Shown piece by piece: positions 27,201-29,864 of a stretch of DNA of 31,967 nucleotides. Below the pieces are notes generated by a model. That model saw nothing but the letters and a program-made list of their open reading frames with translations. It was not told the DNA's origin and did not search any database. Where the stretch lies: the NCBI GenBank assembly GCA_020650975.1, contig JAIPMN010006575.1, forward strand, positions 1-31,967, read 5' to 3'. This DNA comes from Apostichopus californicus. Taxonomy: Eukaryota > Echinodermata > Holothuroidea > Aspidochirotida > Stichopodidae. How positions within the stretch are numbered: the first letter of the stretch is position 1; each line of letters starts with the position of its first letter. Both the position numbers and the translations under genes were made by a program.

Positions 27201-29267
27201 TTTCTAGCTCCTACGAGCAGATCCTGGTGAGATGTACTGTGTATCTGTCTGTTCATCTGTATGTCTGTGTGTCCGCTATTCACAAAATGCACCTCAAGAG
27301 ATCTTTGATGGGTTTGGATGGTCACTCAAGGTGTTCAGGAATTCATTCTCGTCCAAGGAAGGCTTCTGGTATTTCAAACCCCCCCCCTTTTCGTTATTTG
27401 CTTGGTGTTTTCAGTTTTCACCTTCATAGCCCTGGCGACCCTCTTGTGGGGTGCGTTGTGTCCAGGGGACGGGGTACGTAAGGAGGAAGTATCCTTTCCC
27501 TGTAATCTGAGAAAGTTGTGAGGGTCACGTAAGGGTGCGTAAAGTAGTTGCAACTATTCAAGAAATTGTTGTTCAACATTTTTTCATATTGTTCCTCATA
27601 AATGAAAGCAAATGTTTTATAGGGGGGGAGGGGCACCTCTCGAAGAAAGTTTTCCGTTCCCTTCAAAGGATTGAATACCAGGGATCTAGGGGTCATTTTG
27701 AGCTATTGCTTGAAATTTGTCCTATGGAATTAATTAATATTCACTAATTAAATTACATGATTGTTTGTAGTGGGGTCATATGGGATTTTCAAGACTTCTG
27801 TTTCTCAGGTAACTAAATAAAGGGATTGGTATGGAAGGTTGTCCCAAACAACACAAAAATGGTTTCTCACGCAGGAATGAATGGGTACAGGTTCTTTTGG
27901 GTTACTTCATAACATACAAGTCAAGAGTTCAGTTTGCAGTCAGTTTGGGCTGTGATGTTTGAAAATACGAAGATTTACCAGCCAGTTGGGACAGTTTTCT
28001 GATGCTAATACCTCTCTAAACTGTCCTCCCATATCATGCTTCAAAACACTCGCATTTGACAGTATGAACAGTTCGTAACCTTTATCTGATAGAAACATGA
28101 TATTCATACTGCTCATACTGACACTAGTGCTTTTAAAGCGGGACATGAAAGTACAGTATAGAAACAAACTTGTCCCAACTTGGTGGATTTATCCACAGAT
28201 ATCAGAGCTTAATAGTTACCAACTTGGTGGCGCCAAAGATCGCTGAGTATGTTCCCAAGAATGTAAGCAAAATTTGAGAAATCAATTTTTCAATGCAATG
28301 GGAGAGCAAACAAAAATATCAGCTTAGGTGTCATAATCACTGGAATGTCGGCCGAGATTCTGTCAACCATTGTACTGTCAGTCAAACTGAGATTTAAAAA
28401 AAAAAAACAGAGTTTGACCTCATTAATAAGTGTAGTAAATTTAATTTGCTCATATTTTTTCCATTTTTTTTTCTTTCATTTTGCGATAGGATTTTCAAAT
28501 TCTCAAGGAAGTGGATTCGGGAACAGCAATTCGAACGCATCGTAAGTCTCTTTATATTTATGACAGATTGAAACCTAATTATGTAAACAGGTAAACGAGG
28601 ATTCATCGCATTTTATTCTCGTAAACAGTTTGTTCGTGTATTCACAGAGTGGCCATTAAAGTAGTAGCTCGATATTAATGACAGTCCTTCTGAATCAGAA
28701 TAAGCGCTTATAGATCCACTTATTTTGAAACCAGAGACAAAAACGTTCTCCTTCTAGGTCATAATTTTTTGCTTGTAAAATTCCATTTATCTTCTCTGGA
28801 TTATTTGTGTGTAAAAGTAAGTTGGCCTGAGGTTTCGATCCTAACAGGATCTTCTTCAGAGGCTAAATGACAAGTATAAGGTATAAGTAAGGGATAAAAA
28901 CATGCACAGAATACAGACAGGTTAATGAGCAGGGTGAACACAAAAGAGATAGATGTAAGGGGATTAGTAGACGAGGGATGGAGAGAAGTACTTTCTGAAT
29001 GGAAACATGATTATATCCATGATAGCTGTACCAGCACCCAGTACTTTCTGAATTAAAACATAATTATTTCCATGATAGCTGTACCAGCACCCATTCCATT
29101 GTTTTCTGATATTTTTCAATTTTGTATACCATTGTTTCATATCTGTGGTCAATTTTTTATTCCTTTGTTTCTGATCTTTTATCAATTTCATAAATTTTGA
29201 AGTATTTTGTAACTATTTTCTTTCTTGCAGCTTTGGAGCTGGTTCGTTCTCTCAATACAGAAATTAA
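125..29267 (+). CDS. NUP214: Nucleoporin NUP214 (CAN), 5'-truncated by window edge, 28 exons
   Basis: FG nucleoporin of the cytoplasmic filaments of the nuclear pore. In known orthologues an N-terminal seven-bladed propeller binds the mRNA-export helicase DDX19/Dbp5, a central coiled coil binds NUP88 and NUP62, and a C-terminal FG domain binds exportin CRM1 and other transport receptors. Exons: 125-222, 1173-1270, 1563-1756, 2364-2516, 3063-3114, 4095-4867, 5618-5979, 6872-7021, 7395-7663, 8384-8557, 9597-9676, 9843-9920, 10541-10798, 11419-11818, 12598-12697, 13588-13666, 14675-14872, 15405-15563, 16434-17258, 17668-17847, 19194-19349, 21186-21287, 22148-22204, 24805-24897, 25342-25549, 26992-27128, 28490-28541, 29231-29267. 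Every intron is GT-AG and every junction keeps phase to the TAA at 29265. The ~1,838 residues present compare with about 1,835 expected from the matching point to the end of human NUP214 (2,090 aa). Domain order (propeller, CTE, FG linker, coiled coil, FG domain) and local similarity agree. Exon boundaries are read by eye; a microexon could have been missed only if it preserved phase. Confidence 0.95.
196..497 (+). repeat. 38-bp minisatellite that starts inside exon w1 and repeats its splice donor (8 units)
   Basis: Units begin at about 196, 233, 271, 309, 347, 384, 422 and 460. Each carries a version of ACATGCCCCT followed by GTGAGTACAG, meaning the end of the exon plus the 5' splice site. 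Donor-like hexamers occur at 223 (GTGAGT, the real one), 261 (GTAGGT), 299 (GTAAGT), 336 (GTGAGT), 374 (GTAAGT), 412 (GTAGGT), 450 (GTAGGT) and 488 (GTATGT). The first unit's 27 exonic bases differ from the intronic units at only a few positions. Using a downstream donor would read GTG AGT ACA GCC TAG, a premature stop. Confidence 0.9.
498..1172 (+). other. Remainder of intron w1; nothing recognised
   Basis: AT-rich intronic sequence with a short C-rich run near 995-1010 and no repeat, RNA gene or convincing ORF. It ends in the acceptor TTTCTCCCGCAAATGTAG just before the exon at 1173. The 69-aa ATG-started frame at 660-869 has no recognisable domain and sits inside the intron. Confidence 0.6.
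1173..1270 (+). CDS. NUP214: NUP214 exon w2: propeller
   Basis: Starts in phase 0 with KEQPVSFINFEDICYGSGED and ends in YYMKYLDKW split across the junction (two bases TG). It matches the NUP214 propeller segment with the FV/INF-E-x-CYGS and YYLSYIEEW patterns. The donor GTTTGT at 1271 is weak compared with the others in the gene. The next exon supplies the missing G of the Trp codon. Confidence 0.92.
1563..1756 (+). CDS. NUP214: NUP214 exon w3: propeller
   Basis: Acceptor ...TTCTGTAG at 1555-1562, donor GTGAGT at 1757. The translation completes W, continues GFVIASSGNSMETGILG, then has WDVWTLEDTARVELPL and DDTFPMGFAVDFSSQ. The W-x-x-W-x-LED-(S/T)-x-R-x-ELP and PMG-V/A-VD motifs are strongly diagnostic of the NUP214 propeller. 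It ends with one base of the next codon. Confidence 0.95.
2052..2409 (+). repeat. 181-bp tandem duplication covering the 3' splice site and start of exon w4
   Basis: Unit 1 (2052-2232) and unit 2 (2233 to about 2409) share blocks such as AGAGAAACAGATTATGTTGC, the ...GTTTACTAACCATT... block and TTCATAAACA(G/T)TGAACAAA. Unit 2 runs into the real exon at 2364. Unit 1 carries a copy of the exon's first ~43 nt, but its acceptor reads ATAAACAT instead of ATAAACAG, so the AG is gone. The exon-derived copy starts at about 2190. Confidence 0.9.
2364..2516 (+). CDS. NUP214: NUP214 exon w4: last propeller strand and C-terminal extension
   Basis: Acceptor CATAAACAG at 2355-2363, donor GTAATT at 2517. 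It reads VNKQKLDPVPILLLLSSEG then LLCPFHIINKESKESLQ. The LLLSS/TEGxLCPFxxIN motif closes the propeller in NUP214 homologues. The tail (residues after IIN) corresponds to the C-terminal extension that folds back on the propeller. It starts with two bases of a codon and ends with one. Confidence 0.95.
2517..3062 (+). other. Intron w4; only a short (TTATA)n microsatellite
   Basis: AT-rich intron with a TATTATATTATATT-type microsatellite at about 2958-3005 and a T-run before 3020. It ends in a good pyrimidine tract TTATTTTTCTCCCAG. No gene is seen. Confidence 0.6.
3063..3114 (+). CDS. NUP214: NUP214 exon w5: short exon, founder of the 69-bp array
   Basis: Reads (V)VRQTAMDGQPAGIGPQG. The acceptor is a NAGNAG: CAG at 3060-3062 and TAG at 3063-3065. 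Both keep frame, giving 52 or 49 nt, with or without one Val. The donor is GTGAGT at 3115. It bridges a phase-1 end (2516) to an exon that needs two preceding bases (4095), so its inclusion is required for frame. Its sequence aligns over nearly its whole length with units of the minisatellite just downstream. Confidence 0.85.
3063..3980 (+). repeat. 69-70-bp minisatellite seeded by exon w5, repeating its splice donor
   Basis: Units carry CCATAAGG followed by GTGAGTAGAT, matching the exon end CCACAAGG|GTGAGTAGAT. Donor hexamers occur at 3115 (real), 3185, 3254, 3323 (GTTAGT), 3468, 3534, 3604 and 3673, with one unit near 3393 having GCTAGT. Spacing is 66-70 bp. The units also contain TAGATGGGATTTTGTAG, which aligns with the exon's TGGATGGCCAACCTGCTGG. 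From about 3720 to 3980 the array decays but is still recognisable (ACAAGGGTGAGAAGG near 3838). Confidence 0.9.
4095..4867 (+). CDS. NUP214: NUP214 exon w6: first FG/Pro/Ser/Thr-rich linker
   Basis: About 257 residues, low complexity, with FSF and FG-type motifs: PFSFKPP, GFSFGSTAFGRD, PFSFSFQP, PFSFAK, VPFGAA, SQGLFGSSSGVGQ, SQGLFGSS and FSFNAQ. It links the propeller to the coiled coil, as in vertebrate NUP214 where sparse FG motifs precede the coiled coil. Acceptor TTAACAG before 4095. Donor GTTTGA at 4868 was chosen over GTAACA at 4861 because only the former leaves the single base that matches the two-base start of the next exon. Confidence 0.92.
4868..5617 (+). other. Intron w6; one diverged short duplication
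   Basis: Near 4980 and 5021 the phrases GATCTCTTAATGTAGTGG and GATCCCTTTATGCAGTGG form a diverged ~41-bp tandem duplication. Nothing else is recognised before the acceptor CTCTTTCAG at 5617. Confidence 0.55.
5618..5979 (+). CDS. NUP214: NUP214 exon w7: Pro linker, Ala/Gln segment, coiled-coil entry
   Basis: Begins VPPTGHAPVSNPP, contains an Ala/Gln helix-like stretch AMQAQRAAAAAVQAQKQ and ends LESALMSNILDE, the lead-in to the coiled coil. It has no FG motif. It starts with two bases of a codon and ends on a codon boundary. Donor GTAAGA at 5980. Confidence 0.9.
6110..6590 (+). repeat. ~140-bp dispersed tandem repeat family, intronic copy
   Basis: Units are marked by AACACGATATCTCAAGAAGG (6131) and diverged versions near 6226 (AACACTATACCTCAAGATAGG), 6373 (AAATATGGTATCTCAAG) and 6513 (AAACATGATATCTCATGG). 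The parts between carry CATATTGA(G/A), AAGAAC and AGGTCA-like words. The same family, in the same orientation, recurs at 29865-30600 with the same lead-in GCCCAGCTTGTAAACACGAT. A GT-rich microsatellite at 6089-6126 precedes it. Confidence 0.85.
6872..7021 (+). CDS. NUP214: NUP214 exon w8: coiled coil
   Basis: Fifty codons in phase 0: MEHFGKEIDGLKSRTRDGKY then NKEELRRMRKDMADLDSFKA, ending DVLDCTK. It corresponds to the [20 protein letters not shown]...EEMKMLRTESDDL segment of vertebrate NUP214, the start of the coiled coil used for NUP88/NUP62 assembly. Acceptor TTTGTTAG, donor GTATGC. Confidence 0.93.
7395..7663 (+). CDS. NUP214: NUP214 exon w9: coiled coil
   Basis: Reads SLNEDVHSIKSKLLNSFALL, EESRIRKQRNKDPKFITLLK, then ARELDPQTANKMQEIRGMY and DVNRSLDMEWEENQRR. 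It matches the vertebrate pattern LLEGFAGVEEAREQNERN...[21 protein letters not shown]...DVNDVLDLEWDQ, among the best-conserved parts of the protein. It ends with two bases (AG) of an Arg codon. Donor GTAAAG. Confidence 0.95.
7664..8383 (+). other. Intron w9; homopolymer runs only
   Basis: AT-rich intron with a T-run near 7870 and a C-rich run CCCCCCACCCACCCCCCCC at about 8070-8090. No repeat unit or gene is recognised. The 373-bp intron at 7022-7394 likewise holds only T-runs. Confidence 0.55.
8384..8557 (+). CDS. NUP214: NUP214 exon w10: end of coiled coil
   Basis: RKLATPTMDTVYHTLRNHHN, IMASQRIALEDIREKLVRAQ, then KYDPIGALYRGPLPSPRFR. It corresponds to the vertebrate [34 protein letters not shown] segment. 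Acceptor TTTTGTATAG, donor GTAGAT. It begins with one base and ends with two bases of split codons. Confidence 0.93.
8625..8870 (-). mobile_element. tRNA-derived SINE with recognisable tRNA-like head
   Basis: On the minus strand the head (8869 down to 8804) starts GGAGTGTTAGCTCAGTGG and ends GGTTCGAGTCACTCC. These give an A box (TTAGCTCAGTGG), a B box (GGTTCGAGTC) and a 6-bp acceptor stem GGAGTG/CACTCC. At ~66 nt it is shorter than a working tRNA, and the anticodon arm does not fold cleanly. The body runs toward lower coordinates (8640-8803), and the T-rich TGTATGTATTTT repeat at 8620-8648 would be the A-rich tail. SINE family not identified. Confidence 0.7.
9109..9187 (+). repeat. Short tandem duplication (37/43 bp)
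   Basis: GATCAAGAG...GTAAGTCTGTAGATATCC followed by AGTTATAA occurs at about 9110-9146 and 9147-9188. The second copy is six bases longer. Confidence 0.75.
9597..9676 (+). CDS. NUP214: NUP214 exon w11: linker after coiled coil
   Basis: RSDEVEPLALKLSETKLNAS followed by RRERRTP. It resembles the acidic-then-basic SDLESLCNALLKTTIES segment of vertebrate NUP214. Acceptor TTATTATCACAG, donor GTAAAC. It starts with one base and ends with one base of split codons. Confidence 0.88.
9843..9920 (+). CDS. NUP214: NUP214 exon w12: basic KQ-LR-x-L-x-RR motif
   Basis: ASAKKQSLLRDILSRRTQTP then MRSSPK. It matches the conserved vertebrate [20 protein letters not shown] element that follows the coiled coil. 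78 nt, phase 1 to phase 1. Acceptor TTTTATCAG, donor GTAGGT. Confidence 0.9.
10198..10266 (+). repeat. (TATAGA)-rich microsatellite
   Basis: A run built from TATAGATATATATAGATAGATG, about 24 bp per unit with roughly three copies, lying in intron w12 (9921-10540). The rest of that intron shows nothing recognisable. Confidence 0.85.
10541..10798 (+). CDS. NUP214: NUP214 exon w13: Ser/Thr/Pro linker
   Basis: VLSREEQVSSPTLSYSSEG, then FSKKLDFTDDTGPDPTRG and a Met/Pro/Lys-rich tail ending MPPKQGMMPL. Low complexity, no FG motif. It corresponds in position to the linker between coiled coil and FG domain. 258 nt, phase 1 to 1. Acceptor CCACTTTTACAG, donor GTGAGA. Confidence 0.85.
10799..11418 (+). 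other. Intron w13; small perfect hairpin only
   Basis: Contains a 7-bp stem inverted repeat AAGGGGC-CTAA-GCCCCTT at 11019-11036. It may be a fragment of a dispersed repeat (GGACAAGGGGCCTAAGCCCC). No gene is seen. Confidence 0.5.
11419..11818 (+). CDS. NUP214: NUP214 exon w14: low-complexity linker
   Basis: Reads MSHPVSVGGSTTIGRVPP, later LWGADASKATPAQLAGAAAL, then LPPNVNIKNLDSLKS and VTFAAVAR. The Ala-rich and NV-x-x-K/ELKN elements resemble vertebrate NUP214 around its AAAAALRRQ and NVQELKN segments. Two acceptors are in phase 15 nt apart: TTTTGAAG|CA at 11419 and CAACAG|TT at 11434, and I cannot choose by eye. Donor GTGAGG at 11819. It ends with two bases of a Ser codon. Confidence 0.85.
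12288..12480 (+). repeat. 24-bp hairpin minisatellite, 8 units with two-unit alternation
   Basis: The unit contains AGACTGAGTAAGCCAGTCT, an inverted repeat AGACTG/CAGTCT around a 7-nt loop, plus a linker TTCAC or ATCAC. Linkers alternate T, A, T, A, T, A, T, T, so the effective unit was probably 48 bp. One unit (from 12384) has GTTAG for GTAAG. It lies in intron w14 (11819-12597). Because 24 is a multiple of three, both strands stay open through it. Confidence 0.92.
12598..12697 (+). CDS. NUP214: NUP214 exon w15: linker
   Basis: SSVDTDTAQVVSQVLSEITA then TSGKSVPPPGTAVT. Acceptor GTTTGGTATAG, donor GTAACT at 12698. It begins with one base and ends on a codon boundary, matching the phase-0 start at 13588. 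No sequence match to a named motif; assigned by phase and position. Confidence 0.78.
12698..13587 (+). other. Intron w15; nothing recognised
   Basis: Ordinary AT-rich intron without repeat, RNA or ORF signal. It ends with TCTTTTATTATTTTCAG. Confidence 0.6.
13588..13666 (+). CDS. NUP214: NUP214 exon w16: linker
   Basis: DTPTVSSKPVEVPTVTSPF then VQPSLST. Ser/Thr/Pro-rich. Strong acceptor TTATTATTTTCAG, donor GTACAG. Phase 0 to 1. It leads into the run of symmetric FG exons. Confidence 0.82.
13680..14301 (+). mobile_element. 622-bp MITE-like element with 17-bp terminal inverted repeats and TTAA ends
   Basis: The left end TTAAAGCAGCATTTTGC (13680-13696) is the exact reverse complement of the right end GCAAAATGCTGCTTTAA (14285-14301). 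TTAA at both ends could be the target-site duplication, as in TTAA-targeting transposons; a TA duplication is also possible. Further inside, the arms stay pyrimidine/purine complementary but diverge. No transposase is encoded (the largest frame is 102 codons on the minus strand, unrecognised), so it would be non-autonomous. It sits 14 bp into intron w16. Confidence 0.75.
14675..14872 (+). CDS. NUP214: NUP214 exon w17: start of C-terminal FG domain
   Basis: GASSSVSSSRPSAVIAEAPK, later TKFDFGTRNNNASTS and GGFFLG. First FG-like motif (FDFG) of the C-terminal domain. The acceptor is a second CAGTAG NAGNAG (CAG ending 14671, TAG ending 14674), both in frame. Donor GTTAGT. Phase 1 to 1. Confidence 0.88.
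   Translation: MHLRRSPVLGRAPSLLKLQRVGAPYTLLWQHRLLQTRQQQSHNQPSLILAQGTTTPAPVSLAGFS
14932..15230 (+). repeat. Diverged ~153-bp tandem duplication
   Basis: GTACTTGCC...GGGTTTATCACCAAA at 14932 and GTACTTGCT...GGGTTTATTACCAAA at 15085 start two copies. They share TTTTGTACATTTTACG / TTTGTGCATTTAACA and the CATTTCGAA-T-CTTATTT end block. It occupies most of intron w17 (14873-15404). Confidence 0.8.
15405..15563 (+). CDS. NUP214: NUP214 exon w18: FG domain
   Basis: GGAVTENPTGATAVFGAPKA then QDTTQTPEAKDGTLKGLLE and ENPTDSKPPKS. One VFG motif and an acidic/Lys segment. 159 nt, phase 1 to 1. Acceptor CCTCTCTAG, donor GTAAAG. Confidence 0.88.
15564..16433 (+). other. Intron w18; TTTTTCAGT repeats and a G-rich run
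   Basis: 15617-15665 holds several TTTTTCAGT repeats, each a pseudo-acceptor motif. 16310-16327 is GGGGGAGGGGGAGGGGGG, a possible G-quadruplex on the coding strand. No gene is recognised; the 101-codon frame at 15853-16158 has no domain and no splice support. Confidence 0.55.
16434..17258 (+). CDS. NUP214: NUP214 exon w19: main FG-repeat exon
   Basis: About 274 residues of Ser/Thr/Ala/Pro-rich disordered sequence studded with FG motifs: KFGFGGSNSGFSFSQ, SAFGQS, PNLFGGSTPSG, TSLFGNQ, GQSLFGGSGGG, PLFGSP and SLFGQPAST. Intrinsically disordered FG sequence binds transport receptors. Here mixed FG, SLFG and FSF types resemble the CRM1-binding end of NUP214. Acceptor ATCTTACCTTCAG, donor GTTTGT, phase 1 to 1. 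Confidence 0.95.
17668..17847 (+). CDS. NUP214: NUP214 exon w20: FG repeats
   Basis: AFVVSSTTTTSSGGGFSFGQ then PTTTSQSFFGQPTSTTQSVF, GGQPSPFG and SPFGQKSG: dense FGQP-type repeats like vertebrate VFGQ arrays. 180 nt, phase 1 to 1. Acceptor ACCTTGACAG, donor GTTAGT. Intron w19 (17259-17667) before it holds nothing recognisable. Confidence 0.93.
18401..19191 (+). repeat. ~790-nt polypyrimidine, AG-free tract ((TCTCCT)n core) before exon w21
   Basis: 18414-18521 is about 18 perfect TCTCCT hexamers. It is followed by ~650 bp of degenerate CT repeats with internal higher-order copies of CCCTCTCTTTCTCTTATTCT (near 18519, 18628, 18709, 18841, 18989, 19100). I find no AG dinucleotide from 18401 to 19191, so the next AG after 18400 is the exon acceptor itself. 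The pure homopurine/homopyrimidine part could adopt triplex (H-DNA) structure. The rest of intron w20 (17848-18400) is unremarkable. Confidence 0.95.
19194..19349 (+). CDS. NUP214: NUP214 exon w21: FG domain, symmetric exon behind the long pyrimidine tract
   Basis: AFGQAPVSSTTAPTGLFSQP then TASNTSAGPFGTSTPA and PSVGVSFGG. FG motifs AFG, PFG and SFG. 156 nt, phase 1 to 1, so skipping it keeps frame. Acceptor GAATTGTTCCAG, donor GTTAGT at 19350. Confidence 0.93.
19350..21185 (+). other. Intron w21 with assembly gap; no gene seen
   Basis: 1.8-kb AT-rich intron. The gap and its flanking duplicate are described separately; elsewhere I see no repeat, RNA gene or splice-supported ORF. Confidence 0.55.
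20394..20555. other. 10-N assembly gap flanked by near-identical 75-bp copies ending in poly-G
   Basis: 20394-20470 and 20481-20555 both read TCCCTTGGGC(T/T)(C/T)CACAATAG..., through AAATTTCTGAAGAAATC to ACTTC plus G16 or G14. They differ at two positions (CTCCAC/CTTCAC and TCTGCA/TCTACA) apart from G-run length. The Ns lie exactly between. Reads probably stopped at the G-run and the two contig ends were joined without being merged. Confidence 0.85.
21186..21287 (+). CDS. NUP214: NUP214 exon w22: GKPNPEAAKTNPF signature
   Basis: GAFGLGGKPNPEAAKTNPFG then VAASTAGGSGLFGGS. GLGGKP-x-x-(E/D)AA-x-x-NPF is a recognisable conserved block near the C-terminus of NUP214 (human GLGGKPSQDAANKNPF), which anchors orthology in an otherwise low-complexity region. 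102 nt, phase 1 to 1. Donor GTAAAT at 21288. Confidence 0.95.
21288..22147 (+). other. Intron w22; nothing recognised
   Basis: Ordinary intron with a G-rich stretch GAGGGGGGGTGGGGAAGGGG near 21870-21890. No repeat family or ORF is supported. Confidence 0.55.
22148..22204 (+). CDS. NUP214: NUP214 exon w23: FG microexon (57 nt)
   Basis: TTLFGGQGPKAFGSPTGS, with two FG motifs. Phase 1 to 1, 19 codons. Acceptor TTTTCACAATTCCTAG, donor GTGAGT. Small but supported by both splice sites and the FG spacing. Confidence 0.88.
22205..24804 (+). other. Intron w23 (2.6 kb) with minor repeats
   Basis: 22231-22320 has a ~47-bp tandem duplication (CTTTTCCTGTTCAACT then GCTG and a T-run). 23067-23095 has an (AAAT)n microsatellite. 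A tRNA-like fragment at about 23560-23640 is listed separately. Several short C or T runs (23796, 24508, 24738). No gene is supported. Confidence 0.55.
23555..23640 (-). mobile_element. Possible tRNA-derived SINE fragment
   Basis: The minus strand contains GATTCCGGGTTCGATGCCTG, a B-box-like GGTTCGATGCC. Upstream, GCAGGTAGCATTTGAAGTGA may be a decayed A box. The acceptor stem is not evident. Weak. Confidence 0.4.
24805..24897 (+). CDS. NUP214: NUP214 exon w24: Gly-rich FG
   Basis: GGGGFGGSGSFSTNAGGVVA then GGFGSNSQTST. 93 nt, phase 1 to 1. Acceptor CATATTCGTATAG, donor GTAGGG. FGG and GFG motifs fit the Gly-rich end of NUP214. The following 444-bp intron (24898-25341) holds nothing recognisable. 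Confidence 0.9.
25342..25549 (+). CDS. NUP214: NUP214 exon w25: FGG/FGS cluster
   Basis: ASSAFGGGPSFGGSPAFGGK, PSFGSPSGFGTGAAFSNPLG, QSTFGASPPSGSVFGASS, ending SAGFGG. It closely parallels human [27 protein letters not shown], a strong local match. Acceptor TTATCGGTCTAG, donor GTGAGT. Phase 1 to 2. Confidence 0.95.
25811..26187 (+). repeat. 127-bp tandem repeat, 3 units
   Basis: GAGCTCCACCTCCTGGTCTT begins at 25833, 25960 and 26087, an exact 127-bp spacing. Units share AGCCATTCAAGTAGGTGACA and AAGACAGAATATTAAGATG. Units 2 and 3 differ at very few positions, and unit 1 slightly more, so expansion is recent. It lies in intron w25. A GGTA-type microsatellite precedes it at 25636-25663. Confidence 0.92.
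26690..26785 (-). mobile_element. tRNA-Ser/Leu-like SINE with a hammerhead-like core
   Basis: On the minus strand TGTGGCCGAGTGGTC (A box TGGCCGAGTGG at 26780-26770) is followed by GGGGTTTCCGGTCC (a decayed B box, about 26749-26736). Next come CTGATGA (26725-26719), a partly self-complementary 13-mer GCCCCAAAAGGTC and GAAAC (26705-26701). The CTGATGA-stem-GAAAC order is the hammerhead ribozyme core, but stem II has a mismatch and stems I/III are not convincing. The adjacent AT-rich TATACATG microsatellite at 26619-26660 would be the tail. Confidence 0.5.
26992..27128 (+). CDS. NUP214: NUP214 exon w26: SFG-ASQNTPSFG block
   Basis: GFASQNTPSFGGIASNSPPA then FGTGGGGGFGAAQTGGAFGG and NTGFGG. ASQN(T/A)P(S/T)FG is conserved near the human C-terminus. 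Acceptor CTTTCTTACAG, donor GTAAGA. Phase 2 to 1. Confidence 0.94.
27129..28489 (+). other. Intron w26; nothing recognised
   Basis: 1.36-kb intron with C- and G-runs (27380, 27622) and no repeat family, RNA gene or splice-supported ORF that I can defend. Confidence 0.55.
28490..28541 (+). CDS. NUP214: NUP214 exon w27: penultimate FG exon (52 nt)
   Basis: GFSNSQGSGFGNSNSNAS, the last Ser being split. Acceptor TTTCATTTTGCGATAG after a long T-rich tract, donor GTAAGT. Phase 1 to 2. Confidence 0.9.
28830..28862 (-). repeat. CTGAAGA-hairpin-GAAAC repeat motif (hammerhead-like)
   Basis: The minus strand reads CTGAAGA (28859-28853), an A, then the perfect hairpin GATCC-TGTTA-GGATC, then GAAACC. 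It has the order of a hammerhead core (CUGANGA, stem II, GAAA) with one inserted A. The motif probably marks a dispersed element end in intron w27. Confidence 0.5.
28987..29093 (+). repeat. 53-bp tandem duplication
   Basis: AGTACTTTCTGAAT...CATGATAGCTGTACCAGCACCC occurs at 28987 and 29040, with a few substitutions. It is intronic, about 140 bp before the last exon. Confidence 0.88.
29231..29267 (+). CDS. NUP214: NUP214 exon w28: C-terminus and stop
   Basis: Completes Ser, then FGAGSFSQYRN and TAA at 29265-29267. Acceptor TTTTCTTTCTTGCAG is strong. The short basic/polar end after the last FG motifs is like the human end (GFGGWRS). This is the true end of the coding region. Confidence 0.93.
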
Positions 29268-29864
29268 AGACAGATGAGCTAGAAGACAGCCAACAGGAGT
29301 TCTGTGGCAGGTGTGAGCAGGATTGTGAACAGTTGTCCAGGGAGGAGGAAGGGTGAGGGAATAGGTGGGGGGGGGGAGGGGTACAAAATGTGAGGGCATG
29401 TAAGTCATTGTGTATTGCATATTGCATCAATTTTGACTTGATTTGTAAATATGTGTCATTCATACTAAATCATAAAATATTTAATGTGATTTATGTGTAA
29501 TATATAACTCCTCATTCTGAGAGGTTGAGGTAGTGACATTATTTTAGTTGCTCCTAATCAGTGGGTTTATAAACTGTTTTATCCTGTATGGGAGATTTTC
29601 TTGTATCCTCATGTATTGCTCTTGTTGCTCTTACAAACATTTACGTCTTGATTCGTTGTTTCCTTTACGATCTTGATGGTTCAACGTGACAGTTTTGAGC
29701 TTTCCAGTTTTACGTGAGGTTTAACTGTTAATATAAGCATCAGAAAGTATGTGGATTGTATGTTAAAGCAATATTCATCGTGATTAGCTTCTCAGCAGTA
29801 TGTAATAATATCACAGCATTTGATGTGTCATTTTTTGGTTTCGATGAGTGTGTGTGAGTGTGTT
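29268..29864 (+). other. Proximal 3'UTR
   Basis: Follows the stop without a splice signal. Contains a G-rich run GGTGGGGGGGGGGAGGGG near 29364-29382. CATAAA at 29472 is a variant polyadenylation hexamer; no canonical AATAAA is seen before 30083. Confidence 0.6.

Noticed and set aside
29157-29463. Minus-strand frames of 87 and 91 codons over the last exon and 3'UTR
   Set aside because: No domain, Pro/His/Ser-rich because of the G-rich UTR on the other strand, and overlapping each other.
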